Shown here piece by piece: positions 16,702 through 24,174 of a DNA stretch of 64,000 bases. This DNA comes from Algoriphagus boseongensis (GTDB taxonomy: Bacteria; Bacteroidota; Bacteroidia; Cytophagales; Cyclobacteriaceae). A program made the translations under genes and the position numbers. The DNA lies in the NCBI RefSeq assembly GCF_004362805.1, contig NZ_SNYF01000005.1:124001-188000 (forward strand), given 5' to 3'. The notes beneath the pieces were generated by a model. That model was given only the letters and a program-made list of their open reading frames with translations, did no database searches and had not been told where the DNA came from. Positions within the stretch are counted from its first letter, which is position 1. Each line of letters opens with the position of its first letter.

Positions 16702-17994
16702 ATGCAAATTTCAGAAAGCAAGCGGCTTTTTGCCCATGCCAAGAATTTTATACCCGGAGGTGTAAACTCTCCAGTTCGTGCCTTTCGAGCAGTAGGCGGC
16801 GAGCCATTATTCATCAAAAAAGCCGATGGGGCCTTTCTTTATGATGAAGATGGGAATGCCTTTATCGAATTGATTAACAGTTGGGGCCCGATGATTTTGG
16901 GACATAATCATCCCATGATTCGAGAGGCTGTCATCAAAGCGATGGAAAATGGAACCTCTTTTGGAGCACCTACAGCTAAGGAGGTTGAAATTGCCGAACT
17001 GATTACCAAAATGGTTCCTTCAGTAGAAAAAGTCCGAATGGTCAATTCCGGAACGGAAGCCACCATGTCTGCGATCAGGGTAGCTAGAGGATTCACCGGC
17101 AGGGACAAGTTCATCAAAATGGAAGGTCATTATCATGGTCATGGAGATTCCTTTTTGATTTCCGCTGGTTCAGGCGCAATTACCATGGGAAATCCAGATT
17201 CTCCTGGGGTAACCGTCGGTACAGCAAAGGATACCCTTTTGGCTCCATACAATTCTTTGGAGGCTATTGAGAAATTGGTTGAGGCGAATAAGGGAGAAAT
17301 TGCAGCATTAATCTTGGAGCCAGTTCCGGGAAATATGGGCTTGGCCTTGCCAAACCCTGGATATTTGGAAGGTTTGAGAGAAATCTGTACCCGAGAGGGC
17401 ATCGTGTTGATTTTTGATGAAGTGATGACAGGATTTCGTTTGGCTCCGGGTGGGGCGCAGGAATTATTTGGAGTGACTCCGGATATGACCACTTTAGGAA
17501 AAATCATTGGAGGAGGAATGCCTGTAGGAGCGTATGGCGGTAAAAAAGAAATTATGGAATTTGTTTCTCCAGCAGGGCCAGTTTATCAGGCAGGAACGCT
17601 TTCCGGTAATCCAATTGCAATGGCTGCAGGGTTGACTATGCTACGTTTCTTGAATGAAAATCCTCAGACCTATGCCGAACTTAATTTGATCGGTAGAAAG
17701 ATTTCCGAGGGAATTGCAAAGATTAACCATGACCTCAATCTGAATTATACTGTCAATCATTTGGGAAGTATGTATTCTTTATTTTTCACCTCCAATCCTG
17801 TGATCGATTTTGAATCAGCTAAAACTTCGAACACTGTTTTATTTGGAAAATACTTCCAAGCGATGTTGAAAAGAGGAATTTATTTAGCTCCTAGCCAGTT
17901 TGAAAGTCTTTTCCTTTCTACTGCTTTGACCGAAGATTTGATTCAAAAAATCCTGGGAGCCCATAAAGAAAGTATGGTGGAAATCCACTCTTGA
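16702..17994 (+). CDS. hemL: Glutamate-1-semialdehyde 2,1-aminomutase
   Basis: Converts glutamate-1-semialdehyde to 5-aminolevulinate, the second step of the C5 haem pathway whose first enzyme, HemA, is also in this window at 41-42 kb. 430 residues with the N-terminal signature FIPGGVNSPVRAF, the cofactor region NSGTEATMSAIR, FDEVMTGFR, and the PLP lysine K267 in TLGKIIGGGMPVGAYGG. Complete. It starts three bases after the binding-protein gene and is followed by a strong terminator, so the two form one transcription unit. Confidence 0.97.
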   Translation: MQISESKRLFAHAKNFIPGGVNSPVRAFRAVGGEPLFIKKADGAFLYDEDGNAFIELINSWGPMILGHNHPMIREAVIKAMENGTSFGAPTAKEVEIAELITKMVPSVEKVRMVNSGTEATMSAIRVARGFTGRDKFIKMEGHYHGHGDSFLISAGSGAITMGNPDSPGVTVGTAKDTLLAPYNSLEAIEKLVEANKGEIAALILEPVPGNMGLALPNPGYLEGLREICTREGIVLIFDEVMTGFRLAPGGAQELFGVTPDMTTLGKIIGGGMPVGAYGGKKEIMEFVSPAGPVYQAGTLSGNPIAMAAGLTMLRFLNENPQTYAELNLIGRKISEGIAKINHDLNLNYTVNHLGSMYSLFFTSNPVIDFESAKTSNTVLFGKYFQAMLKRGIYLAPSQFESLFLSTALTEDLIQKILGAHKESMVEIHS

Positions 17995-17997
17995 CAG

Positions 17998-18027
17998 AAA
18001 GGCCGATTCAATCGGCCTTTTCTTTTT
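17998..18027 (+). terminator. Intrinsic terminator after hemL
   Basis: A perfect 10-bp stem AAAGGCCGAT/ATCGGCCTTT (17998-18007 with 18011-18020) with loop TCA is followed by a T-rich tail. Confidence 0.92.
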
Positions 18028-18124
18028 TAAAATAAGTAAAAAGGGTTTTGTGTAAAATTCTCATGGCTTTTTCCTGATTAGCCTTAACTTCTAAATTGAA
18101 TTTCAACCACCAACCAAAAATTCT

Positions 18125-20887
18125 ATGCAATTCAAACGAATAGGGGCTTTAGCCTTTCTTTTGGGGTTTGGTTTATATGCCCAAGCTCAGACGATTGACG
18201 AGGCCTACAATCAAAAAATCAAGGAATACACCACAGATACCAGATTTTTGCCAGCTTCTGTTTTGAATCTGGTAGATCACCCAAGCATTCCTTCACCTTC
18301 GAAGCATTTTGGACAAATCATCGGTGCCCCGGGAGTCATGCATCATACGCAGGATATTTATGGATACTACCAAACTTTGGCCAAAGCTTCTCCTTATTTA
18401 CAAATCAAACAAGTAGAAACCACTGAAGAAGGTAGGCCGATCTACATGATTGTTATTGGGAATGAGGAGAGTATTTCCAATTTGGATAAGTATAAAGGGT
18501 ATATGGACCGTTTAGCTGATCCTAGGAAAACCGATTCTCAGGCAGCTGAAGAGATTTTTGAGCAAGCCAAGCCAGTTTATTACCTCAATGGGGGACTGCA
18601 CTCGACCGAAATGGGTTCTCCTGAAATGCTTATGGAATTGGCTTATCGCTTGATTACCAGCGAGGAAAAATCCATCAAACAGATCAGAGATAAGGTCATT
18701 ATTTTGATTAATCCTGTTTCTGAACCAGATGGTCGTGACAAAGTGGTAGACTGGTATCATAGGTATTCTAAGCATCGAACTGAATGGGAAGACGGATTTC
18801 CGAGATCTGCGCCTTATTGGGGAAAGTATGTTTACCATGACAATAACCGGGACGGACTTCAGGTTTCACAGGCCTTGACCAAAGCCATTTTTAACATCTT
18901 CTACGAATGGCATCCTACCGTGATGCTCGATCTGCACGAGTCTGTTCCTTTGCTTTACATTTCTACGGGAACAGGTCCTTATAATGAACAGGTAGATCCT
19001 GTCACCATCGGTGAATGGCAGATCATGGCCAATCATGACATTACCACCTTGGCAGCGCAAGGTATGCCGGGGGCATTTACATGGGCTTTTTATGATGGCT
19101 GGTGGCCGGGTTATGGGATTTGGGTTGCGAATAATCACAACTCGAATGGTCGGTTTTATGAGACTTTCGGGAATGCTGGTGCCAATACCTATTTGAGGGA
19201 TTTGTCCAATGCCCGTTATGCTGGTGATCCCGCAACAACAAGAGAATGGTATCGTCCCGATCCTCCAACCGAAAAAGTGTATTGGTCAGCCCGGAATAAT
19301 GTGAACTATATGCAGGCAGGTGTCTTGGCTTCTTTGACCTATGCTGCGCAGAATGGGGAACAGTTACTCCGTAATTTTTATCAAAAAGGGGTAAACTCCA
19401 TCAGAAAGGGAACCTCAGAAGGTCCAAGAGCTTATATGATTCCCGCGGACCAAAGGGATCCTGCCATGGCAGCTTATTTGGTGAATCAATTAAGAGCACA
19501 GGCTATTGAAGTTCACGGAGACAAGGATGGGAACTATTATGTCTTGTTGGATCAGCCTTACCGCAACTTGGCAGTTTCTCTGCTTTCCGAACAGAATTAT
19601 CCAAAAGATGCCAAATTCCCTCCTTACGATGACATTGCCTGGACTTTGAGTTATTTATATGGAGTGGATGTGAAGGCTAAGGATTCAATTGATTTTGACA
19701 GAAGTCAATTGACATTAATTGCTGAGGATGCCAAATACGCAGGAAAAGTAAATGGAAGCGGCTCGAATTATTTCATTTCATACAGTGCACAAAACACGGT
19801 TTTACCTGCTTTGTATTGGATTAAGGATCAGAATAAATCTGCAGAAATGCAGGTTCTGGAAAATGAATTTGTATCAGGTTCGGATACCCTAAAGGCTGGC
19901 TCAATTTGGATCAAAGATTTGTCTTCCTCCCAAGCAGATGAGCTTACCAAAAAGTTTGAATTGGATTTGCTAAGAGGTGGAAAAGCTCCATCGAACGAGG
20001 AGACTCACCCTGTTACCTTGCCTCGTGTGGCAATTTATCACAATTGGTTTTATACCCAAGATGAAGGTTGGTCCCGCTACACTTTCGATCAAAGAGGAAT
20101 TCCTTACACCTCAATTGATAAGGATGACCTAAAAGCAGGTAATCTGAATTCCAGGTTTGATGTGATTCTTGTTCCTCGCTCAAGGGGTGAGGCCTCGGAT
20201 TTTATTCATGGAGTGGATAGCCGATTTGGTCCAATGCCTTACACTAAAACAGCCGAATTTCCACACCATGGATTTCCGGATTCTACTCCTGACATGACGG
20301 GAGGCCCTGGTTTCACAGGGATTGAAAACCTAAAGAAATTCATCGAAGCAGGTGGCTTGGTGATCACTTTGGATAATTCCACAAAAATGGTTGCTGAAAC
20401 AGGAATTACTCGGGATTTGGAACCTTATACCGCATCTGGCCTATTCCATCCTGGTTCTGTGGTGACGGTGAAAGCTAAAGATTCTTCTAGCCCTTTGCTT
20501 TATGGCTATCCTGAGGTTTTCTCTATTTTCCGAGGAAATGGTCCTTTATACCGAGTTGATTTAGCCAAACGAGATGAAATGGTGCTCATGTATGGAACCA
20601 AAGTCTTGAAAGATGAAGAGCCTTACACAGGTCCGATCATGGGCATGGAAAACCCGAATAAAAAGCTGGATAAAAAAGATTCAGAGGGCAAGCCAGTTCC
20701 TTATGTCCGCTCAGGCATGGTTAGAAATGAGCAAACGATCATTGGCCAAGGTGGAATTTTCAATATTCCAGTCGGCAAGGGAAGAGTTGTAGCATTTACT
20801 TTCGATCCTTTGCACAGGTATTTGAATCATCACGATGCTCCTTTGGTTTGGAATGCCTTGATCAATTGGAATCATTTGGGAGATTAG
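18125..20887 (+). CDS. Secreted M14 family zinc carboxypeptidase-like protein
   Basis: 920 residues with a signal peptide (about 1-22, ending YAQAQ). The M14 domain has the zinc ligands H159 and E162 (GGLHSTEMGS) and H271 (MLDLHES), and a candidate catalytic Glu E346 (NGRFYETFGNAG). After about residue 650 a second region (RVAIYHNWFYT ... FDVILVPRSRG ... GGLVITLDNST) has the look of a class-I glutamine-amidotransferase-like fold, as in other large M14 proteins of Bacteroidota. Predicted extracytoplasmic peptidase acting on peptides or cell-wall stems. Transcribed alone. Confidence 0.9.
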   Translation: MQFKRIGALAFLLGFGLYAQAQTIDEAYNQKIKEYTTDTRFLPASVLNLVDHPSIPSPSKHFGQIIGAPGVMHHTQDIYGYYQTLAKASPYLQIKQVETTEEGRPIYMIVIGNEESISNLDKYKGYMDRLADPRKTDSQAAEEIFEQAKPVYYLNGGLHSTEMGSPEMLMELAYRLITSEEKSIKQIRDKVIILINPVSEPDGRDKVVDWYHRYSKHRTEWEDGFPRSAPYWGKYVYHDNNRDGLQVSQALTKAIFNIFYEWHPTVMLDLHESVPLLYISTGTGPYNEQVDPVTIGEWQIMANHDITTLAAQGMPGAFTWAFYDGWWPGYGIWVANNHNSNGRFYETFGNAGANTYLRDLSNARYAGDPATTREWYRPDPPTEKVYWSARNNVNYMQAGVLASLTYAAQNGEQLLRNFYQKGVNSIRKGTSEGPRAYMIPADQRDPAMAAYLVNQLRAQAIEVHGDKDGNYYVLLDQPYRNLAVSLLSEQNYPKDAKFPPYDDIAWTLSYLYGVDVKAKDSIDFDRSQLTLIAEDAKYAGKVNGSGSNYFISYSAQNTVLPALYWIKDQNKSAEMQVLENEFVSGSDTLKAGSIWIKDLSSSQADELTKKFELDLLRGGKAPSNEETHPVTLPRVAIYHNWFYTQDEGWSRYTFDQRGIPYTSIDKDDLKAGNLNSRFDVILVPRSRGEASDFIHGVDSRFGPMPYTKTAEFPHHGFPDSTPDMTGGPGFTGIENLKKFIEAGGLVITLDNSTKMVAETGITRDLEPYTASGLFHPGSVVTVKAKDSSSPLLYGYPEVFSIFRGNGPLYRVDLAKRDEMVLMYGTKVLKDEEPYTGPIMGMENPNKKLDKKDSEGKPVPYVRSGMVRNEQTIIGQGGIFNIPVGKGRVVAFTFDPLHRYLNHHDAPLVWNALINWNHLGD

Positions 20888-20937
20888 GCAAACAATTCCT
20901 TCTACTCGGTCTTTTATAAAGAAAAAACAGAAAAACT

Positions 20938-21288
20938 ATGTCAGTGAAAGTATATGGTATCAAGAATTGCAATACCATGAAAAAAGCCTTCGATTTCTTG
21001 GATGAAAAAGGAGTGTCTTACGAGTTTATCGATTACAAAAAGCAAAAACCAAGTCCTGATTTACTAGGAAGTTTTCTGAAGAAAACCACTCTGGAATCTC
21101 TGGTAAATAAGCAGGGTACAACCTACCGAAAGATGGATGATTCCCAGAAAGTTGCCTTGGAGAAAAAAGATACGGCTATTCCTATTTTGGTAGAAAACTC
21201 CAGCATGATCAAAAGACCGGTGATTACCTATCCGGACGGAAGTTTGACTTTGGGTTTTGTTCCCGATCAGATCGCTGAAAAGCTTTAA
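20938..21288 (+). CDS. Spx/ArsC-like (YffB-type) protein
   Basis: 116 residues with a thioredoxin-like fold of the ArsC/Spx/YffB group. The N-terminal KVYGIKNCNTMKKAFDFL has a single Cys, C11, in the NCNTMKKA motif, as in YffB, and lacks the second Cys of Spx. A YKKQKPS segment and an RPVITYPDG end (the family RPxI/V motif) complete it. YffB-type proteins are not proven arsenate reductases and may be glutathione- or thiol-dependent reductases. The stop overlaps the stop of the convergent minus-strand gene by four bases. Confidence 0.85.
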   Translation: MSVKVYGIKNCNTMKKAFDFLDEKGVSYEFIDYKKQKPSPDLLGSFLKKTTLESLVNKQGTTYRKMDDSQKVALEKKDTAIPILVENSSMIKRPVITYPDGSLTLGFVPDQIAEKL

Positions 21289-22664
21289 TAAACTATAGTA
21301 TCACTTGGGATCGGAGGCAGGGTATATCCTCCGATTTCGAGTGAAAATTTGAATTTTTTCCGGTCTTGGGCCTCTGTAATTGGAGTATTAAATGCATAGA
21401 CTTTTTCCAGACTTTTCAATTCATTCAAAACCTCCAATTGAATTGCACTTACTTGGGTTCCATTTAGATACAGGTGTTTCAGGTAAGTATTTGCCTTTAA
21501 CTTAGCCAAGTTTTCCCCACTGATTTTGGTTTCATTTAGCTTCAAAACCGTGAGATTTGGGAATAAAGAAAGATCATTCAATACTTCATCGCTGATTTGA
21601 GTGCCACTCAGATCCAGATAGGCCAGATTGTCTTTTACCCCATTTAAGCTTTTCAAATCTTCATCACTAAATGTCTTAAAATTGATACAAGTGACTTTTA
21701 GAAATGGAGATCCTTGGAAAACCGGTTCACTGTAAAACCCTATTGCTTTTAGATTTTGAAGGGTGTCAGGAGAAACTTCTTTCAAGGTAATCTCAGGATA
21801 AAAAGCCTTTTCTTCTTTAATGAAAAAAGGTTCTAAAAGCTTTTGCTCCACCTTGGCCTCTCCAAGGGTTTGTGTTGTTGAGGCTCCATTTACAATCCAC
21901 AGGCGAATCAATTCTACTTCTTCTTTTTTGGGTTGCCTTTTTTCTTGTGGAGGCATGTGGTCCTCATGATCCAAAGGCAAATTCAAACGAGCATAGAGTT
22001 CACTTTTTTCAAAATCAGAAGAATGAATTGCAGGTCCATTTTCTCCTCCAGCCAAAAGAGATTCATAAGAACTCAAATCCAAATCACCCTTGCTATTCCT
22101 TGGGTTATGACATGATTTGCAATTTGAATTGAGAATAGGCTGAACCACCCCTTCGTAATATCTGAGTTGTTCCCAATTCTGCGGAGAAATACTCAGACCT
22201 TTGTCAGGTTCTTCTACTCCCAGTAAATTTTGAATTCCTTCAGGGAGGACTTCGGTGAGGTATTCTTCCCCATGTGTGATATTTCCTCCCAAATGCCCGG
22301 TGATTAGCAATAAAACAGTCAATCCTGAGGATTTGAGTTTGAAATTAAAAGGGAGTACTTGCTTGTTCTTCAATTCGAAGAAAAGCCAAAAAGAAGTTAC
22401 CGTAGTGACCAATCCAAAGTAGAAGTGGAATTGGACTGAGTCCCAGGCAAAACCTTCATTTTGGTATTGTAAAAAACCAGAAGCCGAAGAAGCCAAGGCA
22501 GAAATTCCACCCAAAAGGAAAGCTAAGCGAATGGAGTCGAAATAGGCGGTTTTATCGCTTTTGGAAAGAAAAACCAGAATGATCCCAAAGAGTAGAATTC
22601 CAATGGGAAGATGAACCAAAAGAGGGTGGAACCTGCCGAAAAGCTGGAAAATGAAGTCAAACAT
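21285..22664 (-). CDS. DUF2231-like membrane domain fused to cytochrome c and leucine-rich repeats
   Basis: 459 residues in three parts. About 1-135 has four hydrophobic segments starting FHPLLVHLPIGILLFG, typical of DUF2231 membrane domains. About 165-260 is a planctomycete-type cytochrome c domain with one haem site C182-K-S-C185-H186 and HMPPQEKRQP carrying the likely distal Met. About 310-440 has leucine-rich repeats (NLAYLDLSGTQISDE, NLTVLKLNETKISGE, YLKHLYLNGTQVS). Last gene of a three-gene minus-strand unit, starting directly after the DUF1501 stop. Function unknown; it probably anchors an electron-transfer or sensing complex in the inner membrane. Confidence 0.88.
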   Translation of the reverse strand: MFDFIFQLFGRFHPLLVHLPIGILLFGIILVFLSKSDKTAYFDSIRLAFLLGGISALASSASGFLQYQNEGFAWDSVQFHFYFGLVTTVTSFWLFFELKNKQVLPFNFKLKSSGLTVLLLITGHLGGNITHGEEYLTEVLPEGIQNLLGVEEPDKGLSISPQNWEQLRYYEGVVQPILNSNCKSCHNPRNSKGDLDLSSYESLLAGGENGPAIHSSDFEKSELYARLNLPLDHEDHMPPQEKRQPKKEEVELIRLWIVNGASTTQTLGEAKVEQKLLEPFFIKEEKAFYPEITLKEVSPDTLQNLKAIGFYSEPVFQGSPFLKVTCINFKTFSDEDLKSLNGVKDNLAYLDLSGTQISDEVLNDLSLFPNLTVLKLNETKISGENLAKLKANTYLKHLYLNGTQVSAIQLEVLNELKSLEKVYAFNTPITEAQDRKKFKFSLEIGGYTLPPIPSDTIVY

Positions 22665-24173
22665 TTAGGCCAGTATTTTTCGGATTAATTCCCCTTCCAC
22701 ATCTGTGAGCCTAAAAGGTCTGCCTTGAAATTCGTAGGTGAATTTTTCATGATCAAATCCCATCAAATGGAGAATCGTGGCGTGGAGATCATGAACAGAG
22801 GTTCTTTCGTCAATTCCAGAAAATCCAAAATCATCTGTAATTCCATAGCTGGCACCTTTTTTTACTCCTCCTCCCGCTACCCACATGGTAAAGGCGTCCA
22901 CGTGGTGATCTCTCCCCTTGAATCCCTGAACTTTCCCTTCCCGGTTTTCCTGCATGGGGGTTCTTCCAAATTCGCCTCCCCATACGACTAGGGTTTCTTC
23001 CAATAGTCCCCTTTGCTTCAAATCCATCAATAGAGCAGTTATTGGTCGATCAATTTCCCGGCATTTATTTCGAAGCCCCAAATCAATAGATCCATCCCGA
23101 TCAGTTCCATGGGTATCCCATCCCCAGTCGTAAAGCTGAACCACCCGAACGCCCTTTTCCACCAATTTTCTGGCTAAAAGGCAATTGTTGGCAAAGGACT
23201 CTTCTCCCGGCTTTGTCCCGTATAATTCGTGAATGTATGCTGGTTCATCGTTGATGTTCATCACTTCAGGAACCTCAATCTGCATTCGGTAAGCCATTTC
23301 AAATTGATTGATCCGGGCTAAAATCTCCGGGTCTCCGAAGTTTTCAAAGTCTTCCTGGTTAGCTTGATTGATGGCTGAAATGACATTTTTCTTCAAATCC
23401 CGAGTCATTCCTTTGGGGTCTTCGAGATAAAGTACTGGATCACCTTTTGATCTGCATTGTACTCCCTGATAGACTGAAGGTAAAAATCCCGAGCCCCACA
23501 CACTTTTTCCAGCATCTGGAGTTTTTCCTCCTGAAGTCAAGACCACAAAACCCGGCAAATTCTGATTCTCTGTTCCCAAACCATAAGTAACCCAACTTCC
23601 CAAACTTGGCCTTCCCAATCTGGGTGATCCTGTTTGCATAAATAACTGCGCAGGCCCATGATTAAATTGGTCTGTATGCATGGCTTTTAAAAAGGCCACT
23701 TCATCCACCATTTGTGAAAAATGGGGTAGATAATCCGAAACCCATGCCCCTGATTCTCCATGCTGTTTGAAGTTTGCCTGAGGGCCAAGCATTTTTGGAA
23801 CTCCTCGGATAAAGGCAAATTTTCTCCCTTCCAAAAGGCTTTCCGGGCAATCCTGATCGTTGAGCTTTGCTAGCTCAGGCTTGTAATCAAATAACTCTAA
23901 CTGAGAAGGTGCCCCAGCCATGTGCAAGTAAATGATCGATTTTGCTTTTGCTAAAAAGGGCGGAGGAATAGATGCCAAAGGATTAAGGTCACGCTCGCTA
24001 AGATTTAAGCCAGATTTGACCTGGCCATTTTTTCCTAAATCACATCCAAAAAGCAAGGGAGCCATTGCCAGACCTCCCAACTTGCTAACACAATCCACCA
24101 AAAAGTGTCTTCTAGTTTGTGCTTGAAGCTTTTGGCTGGCCAGTTCTCCGAGTAATTTATCCAGATTCTTCAT
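22665..24173 (-). CDS. DUF1501 protein with Tat-like lipoprotein signal
   Basis: 502 residues. The N-terminus carries T20-R-R-H-F-L, a twin-arginine motif, and then a hydrophobic stretch ending in L-L-F-G-C44, so it is probably a Tat-exported lipoprotein. The body has the alkaline-phosphatase-superfamily-like DUF1501 landmarks: FIRGVPKMLG, HGPAQLFMQTGSPRLGRPSLGSWVTYGLG, VVWGGEFGRTPM and GRDHH. DUF1501 genes nearly always sit beside DUF1549/DUF1553 cytochrome genes, as here, one base after the upstream stop. The biochemical activity is unknown. Confidence 0.92.
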   Translation of the reverse strand: MKNLDKLLGELASQKLQAQTRRHFLVDCVSKLGGLAMAPLLFGCDLGKNGQVKSGLNLSERDLNPLASIPPPFLAKAKSIIYLHMAGAPSQLELFDYKPELAKLNDQDCPESLLEGRKFAFIRGVPKMLGPQANFKQHGESGAWVSDYLPHFSQMVDEVAFLKAMHTDQFNHGPAQLFMQTGSPRLGRPSLGSWVTYGLGTENQNLPGFVVLTSGGKTPDAGKSVWGSGFLPSVYQGVQCRSKGDPVLYLEDPKGMTRDLKKNVISAINQANQEDFENFGDPEILARINQFEMAYRMQIEVPEVMNINDEPAYIHELYGTKPGEESFANNCLLARKLVEKGVRVVQLYDWGWDTHGTDRDGSIDLGLRNKCREIDRPITALLMDLKQRGLLEETLVVWGGEFGRTPMQENREGKVQGFKGRDHHVDAFTMWVAGGGVKKGASYGITDDFGFSGIDERTSVHDLHATILHLMGFDHEKFTYEFQGRPFRLTDVEGELIRKILA

Positions 24174-24174
24174 G

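Noticed and set aside
20938..21288. Genuine arsenate reductase
   Set aside because: A single Cys in a YffB-like context and no arsenic resistance genes nearby; kept as Spx/ArsC-like only.
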